Both the position numbers and the translations under genes were made by a program. Below are positions 1-11,756 of a stretch of 64,000 nucleotides of DNA, in pieces; the first letter of the stretch is position 1, and the number at the start of each line of letters is the position of its first letter. The notes under the pieces are model-generated. The model saw nothing but the letters and a program-made list of their open reading frames with translations. It did no database searches and was not told the origin of the DNA. The stretch comes from Viola odorata (taxonomy: Eukaryota; Streptophyta; Magnoliopsida; Malpighiales; Violaceae), in the NCBI GenBank assembly GCA_963691705.1, contig OY829546.1, positions 36,364,040-36,428,039 of the forward strand. Direction: 5' to 3'.

Positions 1-122
1 GACATCCAAGGGGAAGCAGCGTCCAGAAATATTTCGCATTAACATCCAACAGGCAACAGCGTATGAGTGGAGTTTTCCAAGTAGGGGGCAACAACGCCCA
101 AGCAAAGCTACATCACCATTAA

Positions 123-358
123 TTTTCTGCATCAATCAGTGACGGCCTACGAGTACGACCCTCGATGTAGCTGAAGTTTACTTTTCTGCATCAATCAGCG
201 ACGACCTACGAATACGACCCTCGACATAGTTGAAGTTTACTTTTCTGCATCAATCAGCGACGACCTACGAGTACGATCCTCGACGTAGCTGAAGTTTAAT
301 TTTCTACATCATCAGCAATGGCCTACGAGTACGATCCTCGACGGAGTTGAAGTTTACA
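123..358 (+). repeat. 59-bp minisatellite, 4 copies
   Basis: Four head-to-tail units begin TTTTCTGCATC or close variants at about 123, 182, 241 and 300. Each contains CCTACGAGTACGACCCTCGA and ends in GAAGTTTA. Units differ by a few substitutions. The array lies in the 3' untranslated region of element D. Confidence 0.9.
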
Positions 359-737
359 TTTTCTGCATCGACGTCTGATAATTGCGGTGTCCCCGTTCAG
401 ATGTCAATTTCATTTCCAGCATCGAGGTCTCAGATCTCAAGTTTACATTTCAGTGATTTACTTTTCCGCACCGAGTGCTACCCTCGCCCTACTTGATTTA
501 TTGTTCTGCACAAAGGTATAGACTGCGAGTGCTACCCTCGCCCTACCTGATTTACATTTCATCATCTACATTTTACCCCACTATTAGGGAAGTCGACATT
601 TACATTTCTGCCAATTTGCATTTCATCCCAGTATCAACATCATTTACATTTTTGCATCCATTTATCATCCCATTATCAGGGAAGTCTGCATTTGCATTTT
701 GCATTTTTCAAACCATTGCTGGTTCGGCAGCAACCAT

Positions 738-802
738 CTTTACTGCTCATCAAAAATCTCGATTACATCGGATTTTTGATAAGACAGTAAAGAGGGGGCA
801 AC
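738..802 (+). other. Polypurine tract with hairpin, element D
   Basis: CTTTACTG (738-745) pairs with CAGTAAAG (785-792), and the stem extends with TCAAAAATC against GATTTTTGA. The 3' arm runs into the purine tract AAAGAGGGGG, followed by CAAC and the LTR start TGTTG. Plus-strand DNA synthesis of LTR retrotransposons is primed at such a tract. The same hairpin occurs at the equivalent place in elements A, B and C. Confidence 0.75.
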
Positions 803-3110
803 TGTTGCTACCCGATTTTGGATTTTAAAATTTTCATTTCTATCATCAATTTTCAAAAATCTTACTTCCACTTATTTTCCTTCAACTGATATTTATTTTT
901 ACGCCTTAAGTTATTTAAATTTTATTTCCTCACTTTTTCACATTTTTATTGCTTTTCCCGTTCGAACTCATATCGGTTCCGAGTAAAATTCTCCAAACCG
1001 ATGGTCGAACAATTTCACCTATTAGCTACTTAGCTTTTATTATTATTTTAACTCGCACCATTTTATTGTATTTCACTCAATTTATATTTTTAGCATTTTC
1101 TTACGCTCGAACTTTTATTACTTACATGCGAATTTTTATCGGACTATTCAACAAACTTTTCGTTACTCACTGTATGCTAATTATCTTAGTTTATTTTATT
1201 CTACGTTCTGGCATTTTCTGTTTAAGGCTTTAGCAAAATTTCTTGTATTATAAGCTCGAACCAAAAATATTATGTTCGTATGGTATTAATGTGCATTAAT
1301 GCACATTAATCCATTTCTACCAACCGCCTTACTGTTCGTCCTTAATCATCACCCAACGAGATTAGCACCACGTCCCGTCGTTGCACTGCTCATTGTCCTC
1401 GTCATCAAGACCACCTCATCCTCTCCTCCACCGCCTCAAGCATGCTATATATAGCATGTAGCACGTTCTCTTCACCGGGGGGAGGGAGGGAGGGAGGAAA
1501 AAGGAGCACGCAATCGCCGATTACCACTGCCCTCTATCCTCCATCCTCCATCCTCCACAGCCGCTGCACTGCCATCTTATTTCCTTCACCACCGAAGTGC
1601 CACCGTTGTCGAGTTGCTGCGCTGCCGAGCCGCTACGCTGCCTCGCCGGAGTAACTGCCATCGCCTTGCTGCTGCTGGTGGTTGCCGCTGGAGCTGCCGT
1701 CTTTGCTATTGCTGTTGCGCCGCTGTCACCGGAGATGCGGCTGGTCGCTGGTCGGTTGCCACTGTTGCCCAACCACCACAGGCCATGCCACACCTCAGCC
1801 CCACCCAAACGGCCTCGACCAGCGACGCCACGCCAAGCTGCACCACCATTTTTGCCACTTCCGTACGCTGCCGTGCCTCGCCTGACCGCTGCTGAGCTTC
1901 ATCACCGCTGCTGGCTGACCGCTGCCGTGCCTTGCGCCGTGCTCTGCTGCGTTGCTCAAGGAAGAAGAAGACGCGGACGAAGGGAAGAGGATGATGAATA
2001 GGAGGCTTGGCCTAATTTTAATTAATTATGGGTTTGGCACAAGCCAAGCCCAAACGGGAAAGGAAGAAGGAGAAGCGGGCTTGGGCTAGTTTTAATTTGG
2101 TTTGGTCATGGGCTTGGCTAAGGAGAAAGGCCTTTGCAGCTAATAGGCCTTGCTAGTGGGCCCAATTTCTAGGCCTAGTAGGCTTAGTCCAATCTTTCTG
2201 TCCATTTAGTTTTCGTGCCGATTTTTCTGCATGCTTGTACTGTTTATTTACTTTCTGCACTTGTACTGTTTATTTAATTTTCGAATGCTTGCATGTTCAA
2301 TTTTCGTATACTTGCATGCTTAATTATTATTTTTGTATGTCTGTATATTTAATTATTACCTTCGTATGCTTTTGCATGTTTAATTATTCTGCTTATGCAT
2401 AATCGTCAAAAATAATTATTTCGCCTGCGTACGATAATTTTGATTCCGATTATTCGTATGCTCATAATTTTTAATTAATTATTTGCATGCTTTCGAATGC
2501 TTAAATAATTATTCCGCTCGCATTTAATTGCTAAATTAATTTTGTCTCTCGCGATAAGGCATCTGTTTTTCGATTATCATTTTCCCAAACTAATAATCTC
2601 GACTTTGCAGGGCAAATCAATCGATGCCCTTCACAAACACGCCTCATAACTTCGTTTGAAAAGGGTATATCCGTCTGATACCCTCCTCAAGTAAACGTTT
2701 CTTACCCTTTTATTTCATGTTTTTTCACATTTATGCTCTTATGCATGACTATTTAAAATTGTTATAATTTAATCCATTGGGCAGGATAGCATAAATTAGG
2801 ACTTTTATATTTTCGAAGCATGTTTAAACACCTTGTTTATCCGGTAACCTTTTTTAGGATGTGACTCGGGTGCCTAATACCTTCCCGAGTCCATAATGCG
2901 ACCCCGAACCATTGTTCTCCGGTTTAGACCCATTTTGCCTTAGCATTTTTATTTATTTATTTATTTTTGCCATGACTTTAGGTTCCCTACGCCTAGAAAC
3001 AAAATAGAGTGGCGACTTCATTTGCATTATGTGAGATGAGTCCGATTTCATCTCACATCCAGTCCCAAGCCCGCGTCGCATTAGGAAAAATCCAAAAAGG
3101 GAGTGCGACA
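803..3110 (+). mobile_element. 3' LTR of element D (2,308 bp)
   Basis: The LTR starts TGTTGCTACCCG directly after the polypurine tract and ends GAGTGCGACA, giving TG...CA termini. Its last 250 bp match the ends of the LTRs of A, B and C (GTGACTCGGGTGCCTAA, CCCGAGTCCATAATGCGACC, GGTTCCCTACGCCTAG, TGGCGACTTCATT). A TATA box sits at 1446 and a GC-rich leader region follows (about 1380-2000). The next five bases are CAACA, but the 5' partner of the TSD is outside the window. Open frames inside (1442-2001, both strands) are low-complexity by-products of the GC-rich stretch. Confidence 0.88.
1446..1453 (+). promoter_or_regulatory. TATA box of element D LTR
   Basis: TATATATA lies 645 bp into the LTR, just before the GC-rich segment. 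The position matches TATA boxes in the LTRs of A (17792), B (13759, 48566) and C (49580), so it is the likely element promoter. Confidence 0.6.
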
Positions 3111-3226
3111 CAACAACTGAAAAATGTCGATCACTTTAAGTAGCTAATGATCAGTCTAAAAGAATGAAGGAAAAAAATCACGCTTTAGTAAAAGAATTAG
3201 TAAAGTGGCTCATGTTTCGTTGTGGG
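3111..3226. other. Flanking DNA between element D and the hAT element
   Basis: A short AT-rich stretch with no gene visible. Its last eight bases (3219-3226, GTTGTGGG) are the left TSD of the hAT transposon; the right copy is 8272-8279. Confidence 0.8.
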
Positions 3227-3429
3227 TAGGGGTGAACATCTGACATGCCGACCCAACCCGACCCGCCAAAAGCTAAAAAAGTTACATAACCGCCCATATA
3301 CAGATACATAACTGACCCGCCAATTTTGTGGTAGGTCGGTTCGCGGGTCAACTTTTAAAAACTCGCAAAAAAATCTACCCGACCCGACCCTAACCCTAAG
3401 TACACACATGTTTTGTTCCCAATTCCCAT

Positions 3430-3698
3430 CCCGATTTCCTTTCCTTTTCCAATCAAAACCCTCACCGATTTCCTTCTTCTCTCATCCTCCTCCATCGCCG
3501 ATTTCCTTACCGCCACACTCAACGCCGGCCGTATCATTTCCTTCTTCTCTCCTCTATCTCGATTTCCTTTCCTTTTCCAATTATCCTAATTCCTCTTCTA
3601 ATCAAAACCCTTGCCGATTTCCTCTTCCCTCGCGAATTTCCTTCTTCTCTCATCCTCCTCCCTCGCAGATTTCCTTGCCGCCACACTCAACGCCGAGC
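3430..3698 (+). repeat. 168-bp tandem duplication in hAT leader
   Basis: Two diverged copies of a pyrimidine-rich segment are offset by 168 bp. CGCCACACTCAACGCC occurs at about 3511 and 3679, and both copies contain TTCCTTCTTCTCTCATCCTC. It lies upstream of the putative 5' intron, so it probably belongs to the untranslated leader or promoter of the transposase gene. Confidence 0.75.
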
Positions 3699-4457
3699 AC
3701 ACATATAGACAAGGAGAGCACGAAGGAGTAAAAAAATCTCCTTTCATACATTGTTTTGAGTTTCTTCCATTCCTCACCTCCATCGTAGTAACGACTAAGC
3801 GTTCTGCTTTCTTGGTCGGCGTACTCGCCGTCGTTTCTTTTGATTTAGGCGTCGCCATTTTCCTTCAATCCGAGCTCCCTCCTCCTCCAAAACTCATCTT
3901 CACTTCCACTTCTCCTTCGAGGTAAGCAATAACATTATTTCTAACTAATTCAGCAGCCCATCGTCACAATTCAATTTCCCTTTCGATTAAACGCTTAATT
4001 GTTCTTAGTTTGAGCTTCGTTTCTTAGTTTGATTTGTGTTGTTTTGTCGTTAATTACTATTGTATGACCATGGTAGGGTTAATTTGAATGAGAATAATAA
4101 GGAGAGCTCATGCCTAAAGAAAACTGAGTGGTTGTCTCGTAGTGCAGTGGGAGATAATAGATCTGCAGAAATGATTTAATGTAGATGCGTATGCTAGAGT
4201 GAAGTTTTTTGTGTTGATATTGGTCTCTTATTGTTTGCCTAGTTAGTCTATTTTTTAAGGGGAGGGGAGGGTTTGCTCTACTTTACCTTCTTCCTAAAAT
4301 CTAGAGATGAAATTCCTGTTTAACATAGCGATTAGTATGAATGGAAAGACAATTGAACTTCACATACATGAAATTCTATTTAATCATATTGTATTCATGA
4401 TTGAGGCCTCTGAAAATGAGTAGATGAATGTTTTATTAATTATTTTATTCATAATAG

Positions 4458-7400
4458 ATGGATGACGTTGAGGAGATGAATGTTGCTACTGGTTCAAATG
4501 TTGCTGCTGGTTCAAATGGTGAGGATCAAACTGAAACACAACAAGTTGTGATCATAAGAGAGAAAAGAGGTCATGAGCAATCTAAAGTATGGGAACATTT
4601 CACTCATGTTCTAGGGACTGCAGGTAAGAATCGCAGAGCTACTTCCAATCATTGTGGGTCCAAAAACATTGGGATTACTAATTTATGGTCACATTTAGAT
4701 GGTAGATGTAAAAGATATGCTTATAGAGTTGTTAGAGATAAAAATCAGAAAACAGTACTCTTTCAACCTAAAAAAGAAGTGGGTATTGTTGATGGGGTTA
4801 GAACTGGTACGTTGAAAGCCATAGGTTATACAAATGATGCTTATAGGAAGGCACTAGCTAGTATGGTTATTGTGGATGAGATGCCTTTTAGGGTCGTAGA
4901 GGGTGCAGGTTTTCTGAATTTTTGTCAAGTTATTCAACTGTTGTTTAAAGTACCTTCAAGGGTGACTGTTGCAAGAGATTGCATGAAATTGCATTTTGAA
5001 GAAAAAACAAGGTTGAAAGAAAAAATTAAGGGTCAACGAGTTTGTTTGACAACTGACACTTGGACATCTATCCAAAACATCAATTATATGTGTCTCACGG
5101 CCCATTGGATTGATGATGATTGGAAGTTAAACAAACGAATAATTAATTTTTGTCAAGTTGCAAGTCACAAGGGTGAGGTCTTGGGTAAGGTTGTTGAGAA
5201 TTGTTTATTGGATTGGGGGATAGATAAAATTTTAACATTGACGGTAGACAATGCAAGCTCCAATGATGGAGTTATCAGACACTTAAAGGGTGTGACTAGA
5301 GAGTGGAAAAATGTGGTATTTGAACATGAATTTTTGCATGTTAGGTATTGTGCACACATTATCAATTTAATTGTTACTGAAGGTTTAAAAGAAGTGAATG
5401 AGTCAATTGTTAAGATTAGGAATGCAATTAGATATGTGAGGTCTTCACCTTCCAGGCTTCATTCTTTTAAAAAGTTTACTGAAAATGTAAAGGTTTCAAC
5501 TCAAAGTCTTGTATGTTTGGATATTGCAACGAGGTGGAATTCCACCTATAAGATGTTGGAAGTTGCTGAAAAGTTTGAAAAGGTATTTGATAGAATGAAA
5601 AAGGAAGATGTTAGGTTTTCTAAATACTTTGAGGAAGCGGGGAGGATTAATGGGGCACCTACATCACTTGACTGGAAAAATTCAAGAGTTTTTATCAAGT
5701 TCTTTAAGCTGTTTTATGTGGTCACTTTGAGATTTTCAGGTTCTTTGTTTGTTACATGTAATAGTTTTTTTCATGAACATGTGAACATGCAATCCAAGAT
5801 AGTTCAATTGTCTAGAGGTAAGGATCCTTTGTTGAGTGGGATGGCAGCTGGTATGATGTTAAAGTTTGATAAATATTGGGGAAAGTTTGACAAAATTAAT
5901 TTCTTGTTATATGTGGTTGTTGTGTTGGATCCACGTTACAAGTTGAGATATGTCAAATTTTGTTTTGGCAAAGTTTTTGATTCAATCACAGCTTCTGACT
6001 TGACAACTAAAATGAGGGCAACTTTTGTGAGGTTGTATGAACACTTTTCTGCTCAAGTGAATAAATCTGATGAGGGGAAGGGGAGTGGTAGTCCAAATAC
6101 TGCTCAAGTGGAAGAGCATAATGAGTTGGCTTCTAAATTTAGAATGCATTTGATGGAGGAGGATAATGTAGAGAATAAGGATGAGGTTGAGAGGTATCTT
6201 TCAGATGGGTGTAAGGAGATTAGTGATGAAAAATTTAATATCTTGGATTGGTGGAAAACCAATGGGTACAAATATCAAATTCTTGCAATGATAGCTCGAG
6301 AGGTGTTGACTATCCCTGTGTTAATGGTCGCATCAGAATCTGCTTTCAGTATCGGTGGGCGTATACTTGATCCATTTCGAAGTTCTTTAGCTCCAACAAT
6401 GGTGGAAGTGTTACTCTGCTGCCAAAATTGGTTGCGTTGCTCTCAAGAGCAAATTGACTTGCATGATGCATTGGAAGATATCAAAAGTTATGACGAAATT
6501 GAATCAGGTAACAATAAACTTATTGCAAAAGTGATATGGATCTAAGGAGGGACTTTTCTATAATCAGCATTCGAGTTTTCGACTTCTACGAAGACAAGTT
6601 CTTTATTCAAGAAGACAAATCCAATACATGTAAGAAGCTTGAGTTGCAATTATTTATTGGTGTATTTAATTCTCATGGTTATTCTCAAGATATTCCTAAG
6701 TGGCAAGAATCGAGCAAGGAATGAAAAAGATGATTTTATGCAGAGAACTATGGATGGAGCTTGTTCAAGTGTTCTAAGATTATTTATTTTATTTCATATA
6801 ATCTTAGGCAACCAAGGAAGTGAAAGAGATGGAGATCAACATGAAGAAGATCAAAGTAATTTAATTTAAGTCGAGTCTTTTATTTTATTTAATTACCAAG
6901 GTTTGTTGCTATTTTATTTATTAATTAGGAAGTAGGCGTTTTCTGTTGTCGCGCACTAGGAGTGGACCTTTTAATTAATTAGTGGCCCATCTAATTAATT
7001 CAAAGGTCAACGTTAGTGTATGGCAATGGGTTGGGATTTTGTCCAAATCCATGTCACGCTACTAGTCTTTAATTTTATTTACCGAGTCCAAGTCGTAGTG
7101 GATTTGTTTCCATCTACTTTAGGTTAATTAGGTTATTTATTTGTATTATATATACTCATGTAATGCAACAGAATAAGGTGGCTGTTATATTTGATAAAAA
7201 TAAGACTGTGTTTTCTCAAATTTCTGCCCATTGTTCATACGTTGAACACTTGTTCCTTCTAGTAGTCCACAAGCTCTAGTCGTCGCAAGTAAAATCCGAA
7301 GTTGCAAAACCCCATTGAGTCGTTTCCACTATGTTGGTTCTCACTGGTTGAGTTCAGGTATAGAAATTCAATTCAAGATCCTCACTTGAAATCGATTAGG

Positions 7401-7646
7401 TTGGTTCTCACAGGTTGAGTTCAGGTCTAAGTTCGTACTTGTTGAGTTAAAGTCTTCCGTTGCGTTACAAGAAATCCAATCCTTGAACTAGATCATCGTT
7501 GAGAGCATCCTACGCACCTAGGATCGTATCAAAAAGTTTATGGTTTTTTTGAATATTAATGAATTCTGATCATGTTTTCTGATTTTGCAGAATTTGCGTC
7601 AAAAGTTACTTTGGATCTTGATGTTGATGAAGAGTATATTTACTGA
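4458..7646 (+). CDS. hAT transposase, BED/ZBED-RICESLEEPER type, two exons
   Basis: The uninterrupted frame runs from ATG 4458 to a stop at 6545 (695 codons). A better model splices 4458-6507 to 7591-7646, giving about 701 residues. Visible parts: a BED zinc finger at about residues 42-86 (W45, F48, C66, H79, C84); an RNase-H-like catalytic core with acidic motifs LTTDTWTS (about 201) and LTVDNASSND (about 266); LDPRYKL (about 490); and the C-terminal hAT dimerisation region with ASESAFSIGGRILDPFRSSL (about 630-650) followed by CCQNWLR. The protein would cut and paste the element in the nucleus. Oddities: the BED finger has Ser63 where the first cysteine is expected, and the intron now carries a solo LTR. 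There is no frameshift or premature stop in exon 1. The superfamily call is firm; current activity is unknown. Confidence 0.9.
6508..7590 (+). other. Predicted 3' intron of the hAT transposase gene
   Basis: The donor is TCAG|GTAACA at 6507/6508 and the acceptor is TTTTGCAG|AATTTG at 7590/7591. Splicing keeps the frame (codon split G|AA) and adds 18 residues ending EEYIY before TGA at 7644-7646. Without the solo LTR and one TSD copy the intron would be 78 bp, an ordinary plant intron size, which supports the model. There is no transcript evidence. Confidence 0.75.
6532..7531 (+). mobile_element. Solo LTR (1,000 bp) in the hAT intron, TSD AAAAG
   Basis: The segment starts TGATATGGATC and ends GGATCGTATCA, so it has TG...CA termini inside a longer imperfect inverted repeat (TGATA/TATCA). 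It is flanked by exact 5-bp duplications AAAAG (6527-6531 and 7532-7536). It contains a TATA-like TATTATATATAC (about 7144), an AATAA-type motif shortly after, and a repeated motif GTTGGTTCTCAC(A/T)GGTTGAG (about 7332 and 7401). There is no internal coding region, as expected after recombination between two LTRs. The family is not recognised, and orientation is inferred only from the TATA-like site. Confidence 0.85.
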
Positions 7647-8271
7647 ATTTTTTTTTCATCATTATTGTTGAGACTTTTTTTGATTTTTTTATCTATTATT
7701 AATGCATGTATAAAAGTTTGAAGGAGGATGAGGAGGCTGTTGCTTAAAAGCATGGTTGGTTTTTTCATATTTTTCCATTTTCATACATTTAATCTTTTGT
7801 TCTTTAAGCTTGCATTCATTACACAATTTCTTTACATTATGTTGATAGGAAATGGAGGAAGCCTACATATTTTTTTGGTTAATCGTTTCTCCTGTTTTTT
7901 TGGTTAATTGTTGCTGCTGTTTGTTGGTTAATTGTTGTTGCTGTTTGTTGGTTTTCTTTTGGATCGTTGCTCCTGTTTTTTGGATCTTCATCACAACTAA
8001 ATTTTTTTGAATTGTTGCTCATATTTTTTGGATTTTGATAGCAGCTGAATTTTTTTGATGCTAGTAGTTATGTTCTTTTGAATCGTTAATGGTTGTTTTT
8101 TTTAGCATTTTTTTTTGTTAAGCCCGACCCATTATTTTAGGATCTGAAATATAACCGCCAACCCGCCAACCCGCGGATAACCGATCCGACCCGCTACACC
8201 CACCAAATTTTGGGCAGGTCGGTGGCAGGTTTGGCCTATAACCGACCCGACCCTACCCGTGTACACCCCTA

Positions 8272-9939
8272 GTTGTGGGTATGAAATGAATTAATAGTAT
8301 TATAGGCTTAAATATGTGAAGAAATTTAAGTTATAGTGTGTGTTATTAAATGACAGAGTTTAGTTATGGAGTAAATATAAGGATAATATAATTTGCAACC
8401 TATCTAAATGAGAAAAGATAATCGATCCAAATTAAAATTTCATGGTATTTTTGGAGTGAAGTGCTTTTATCAAAGTGGAAAGGTAGAAACGATAAATGTT
8501 GAAAGTAATTACAAACTTATATTATCCTAGAGGGATAATTTATATAGCAATGTGGTTTTCATGAGTGAAGTTAAGCATTGTTTTTGTTTTTATGTCTGAT
8601 TTGCACAATCTTAATCTAAAGTTGCATGACACTACCCCCCACCCACCCCCCCACACACACAAAAAATAGATGGGTGGTTTGAAAGGGTGATTCAAATATT
8701 AGATTAAATATGATCGGTATAAACATTTGTCGTTGGATGAACTTACTTACAATAACAATTAGTAAGCAAGCACCGATGCGACTTCATATTTGTATGGTAG
8801 GAAGTATAGAACACCAACTAGTTAAATGATAATTTCATATTTGTTTAGTTTGACCTTTGTAGTGATTTTGTGACTAATATAGTCTTTGTGGTCATAATTT
8901 TTTTTAATTTGGTTTCTAAGGTATTTTTTTAACTAACTCAATCCCTGACAGCATGCATATAATTCATATAAATGTCTTTCTTTTTTGTGTATTTTGAGCC
9001 TTAATTTTACTAATTAGTGTCTGTTTGGTTGCTTTTTGCAGAAAAGGGTATATAGGAGGCGCTTTTGGAAATGCAAGCTATTTGTTGGAATTCTGGCAAA
9101 TTTTTTGTTACCATGCCCGAGATGAAGCATTTATGTTGTGACAGAAACATGAAGAGCAAGTCAGAGCACGCGTTAAGAAATGGAAAGTATAATTTTTGTG
9201 CGGTCTCAAATGTGACGTGTCCATCTCATCAGAGATCAATTAAAGAAGCTTAGTATGCCTAGAAGTAGGATTAGATCTTATTATACATAGAACTTCTAGG
9301 TTAAAAACAATTATCTTTTAGCCTACTTTTTTCGTAGCAAAACTTGTATATCCGACTTTGGAGAGTTGCTGCGATAGTAGTATTTTCTCCTTCTTTCCTC
9401 TTCTTAACACTTAGAACAATTTGTTTTTACTCAACTTTGTTATTTTAATTATGTTTATGCATAGCTAAACACCTCTTTATTAGTAAAGATTATCAAATGT
9501 TACGATTCAAATAATTGTGAGGTCTAATTGTTCTTAATGTATTCCAGTTCTTATATTTCTTTATTTATTGTTAGAATGTCAGTTTACTTGTGTGTGATTT
9601 AGGTTTAGCATAAGTGATTAAAACCATTTTAAAAGCTAAGTTCGTCATACGAGGCTGGAAGATTGAGTAGGCGTCTAATATGAAGTCATCATATCGTTGG
9701 TCTTTTAGGTTAGATAAATAAACAATTTTGATTAAAGGGTTCGAACGTATTGTTTCTCGTCCAAACGATTAGTCTTCCATCTACTTCATGGGTTTATAAG
9801 CGTACCTTAGGGGTTGTTAGGTAGTTAAGGTCTCTCTATAAGTGTACCTTAGAGTTGTTTCTCTTAAGAAGGAAAGTAGAGGACCTAAGCGTACCTGGTC
9901 TCTATAACTAATCTACAAGATAGGAATAGAATAGCCTTG
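8272..9939. other. Unassigned AT-rich DNA, no gene seen
   Basis: This begins with the right hAT TSD (8272-8279). It contains a C-rich then CA-rich simple tract (about 8634-8660), otherwise AT-rich sequence without recognisable domains. A 62-codon frame at 9065-9253 has no family signature. The last five bases, CCTTG (9935-9939), are the probable outer TSD of element C, whose partner is outside the window. This and 3111-3218 are the only sequence not assigned to an element. Confidence 0.7.
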
Positions 9940-11756
9940 TGTCGCACCCCTTTTACTGTTTTTTCACTCGAACAGGTTTGGGACGATGCGAAGCATAAAT
10001 TGATGCCTCGCATAATGCAATGAAGTCGCCACCCTATTTTCCTAGGTTTAGAGAACCTAATCGTCATGGCATAAAAATAAAAAAACTAAGGCACAAAGGG
10101 TCTAAACCCAATATCGATGGTCCGAGGTCGTATTATGGCCATGAGAAGGTGTTAGGCACCGAGTCACATCCTAAAAAAGGTTATCGGTAAAAAGAGAGGT
10201 GTTTAAAAACATTTTTAAAAAACAACAAGTAATTGGGCCCTCAGAGGAGTCGTCGCTTTAGCTTTTATGTCGGGTCAATTGATTTTTACGGAATCATAAT
10301 CGCATTTGTTTTTTTTGCTAAAGCGAGCGCCCACTGTCATCACCGGGCCATGCATGATTAAATTAATTAATACGTGATCTAGCATGCATAACTAACAAAG
10401 TACTAATTAATGAATGCAATAAACCGTATGGGATCGAAGCCACCAAAACACATGTATTTATGAGCATGGAAATAAACATTCAATCATGGCATTTAAAGCG
10501 AGTGATTAAACAAGTTGTTCATGTGAGTTGATTTTAATTCTAACAATTCTATATGTCATGCATATAAATATGATTTGAGTTTTAACATTTCTAAATAACA
10601 TGCATATGAATAATATTTGCGGAAAGCATTGAATAAATAAAAGAGATGAGAAAATGTACTTGCGAGCGAAGATTTGATTTTACCCTACAAAATGATATTA
10701 TTAATATGAGTAAAATAAACATCAAGGAAATAAATAAAATGATTGACAATTAAAAAGCAAGTAAAACAATTAATTTAAATAATTAAAAGCAAGCATAATA
10801 ATTAATTAAACAATTAAAAGCTAGTAAAAAATGGCATAATTAATGACAAGCAATTAAGAAATTAACAGTTAAATATCTTGATAAAAGGTAAATAAAGTGA
10901 TTAAAGGACAGAAAAGTAAATAAATACTTGGCCAGTTAAGTACTCGGCAAAAGATGATGGAAAAGTAAATATAGCGATTAAATTACGAAAAAGTAAATAA
11001 AGCAATTAAATTGCAGGAAAGTAAATAAAGCGATTAAATACAACAATTGGTTAAACATTGGAATTAAAATAAAAGGAGCATTTTAACAATTGCAAAACTA
11101 GATGGGCAATTAATATTACGAACGAGCAATGTATCGGTATGAAATACTTACGGTGGGCCGGAAAAACTGGGCCCACAGTTGGGCCAAAACAGCCCGGCCT
11201 TTTCTTTCTTTTCCTTTCCCGCATGGGCCAGACAGGCAGCCCATTCTTTCCTCCGTGTGGGCCAGCCAAGCTGCTTCTTTCTTCTCTTTCGCGTGGGCTA
11301 GAAGCCCAGCTTTTCCTTTTCTTGCTTGGGCTGACCAGGGACGCAACCCTCTTTTTCCTTCCGCTTGGGCCTAAGCAAATTGCTTGGCCCAGCAACCAAA
11401 CCAACCCGTCACCTTTCCCTCTCATTTCTACTGTTCTTCTTCTTCCTCCAGCAAAACCTGCAACCCACAATAACCAAAAACCAAAATTAAATCACCATCA
11501 ACAATCAATTAAATCAACAGCAGCAAATCAAATAAACTAAAGCAGCGATTAAGTGAAACCAAGGCAGAAATTTAATTAACCAAAAACAGTGATCATTTAG
11601 ACAAAACAAAATTAAGCAAATTAAATAATTTGATCAATTGAACTAATTAAACAGCAAGTAATTTAGGCAAAATTAATTTTAAAGTAAGGACAACAATTGA
11701 TTGAAAGCAATAAGAATAATTAATTGAATCAAAACCAGAAACAATTAATTGAAATC
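9940..11756 (-). mobile_element. 3' LTR of element C, terminal (distal) part
   Basis: This is the outer 1,817 bp of the 3' LTR of element C, in minus orientation; the remaining 876 bp lie at 49519-50394. The outer edge reads TGTCGCACCCC (CA end on the minus strand). Shared end motifs include AATGAAGTCGCCACC (10019) and GGGTCTAAACCC (10098). A segment dense in GGGCC motifs (11150-11400) corresponds to similar segments in the other LTRs. Element B is inserted at 11756/49514 with AAATC duplicated. Open frames at 11051-11540 are by-products of the GC-rich stretch. Confidence 0.88.

Larger units (their letters stand above)
1..802 (+). mobile_element. 3' untranslated internal end of element D (Tat/Ogre-type)
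   Basis: This is non-coding internal sequence just upstream of the 3' LTR that starts at 803; the rest of element D lies left of the window. It holds a 59-bp minisatellite (123-358), a two-copy motif beginning GAGTGCTACCCTCGCCCTAC (about 473 and 527), and at the right end the polypurine tract. The GAGTGCTACC motif recurs in inverted form near 50690 in element C, so D and C share 3'-UTR modules. Small open frames here (for example 475-828) carry no recognisable domain and cross the LTR border, so I do not call them genes. Confidence 0.8.
3227..8271 (+). mobile_element. hAT-superfamily DNA transposon with 8-bp TSD
   Basis: The element starts TAGGGGTGAACA and ends with the inverted form TGTACACCCCTA, and is flanked by exact 8-bp duplications GTTGTGGG (3219-3226 and 8272-8279). 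Eight-bp TSDs and short imperfect terminal repeats of this kind are typical of hAT elements. Both ends are rich in subterminal motifs of the ACCCGACC / GGGTCGG type (about 3240-3380 and 8125-8260), the usual place for transposase binding. It holds one transposase gene (4458-7646) preceded by a pyrimidine-rich leader and a possible 5' intron (donor GGTAAGC near 3922, acceptor AATAG at about 4457). Length is 5,045 bp, of which about 1,005 bp (solo LTR plus one TSD copy) were added later. Confidence 0.95.

Noticed and set aside
1442..2001. Several overlapping 67-134-codon ORFs on both strands
   Set aside because: They lie in the GC-rich, low-complexity part of the element D LTR just after its TATA box, and none has a recognisable domain.
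9065..9253. 62-codon ORF as a host gene
   Set aside because: No family signature, no conserved neighbour or splice pattern, and a length expected by chance.
11051..11540. ORFs on both strands (up to 139 codons)
   Set aside because: They overlap each other in the GGGCC-rich part of the element C LTR; composition explains them.
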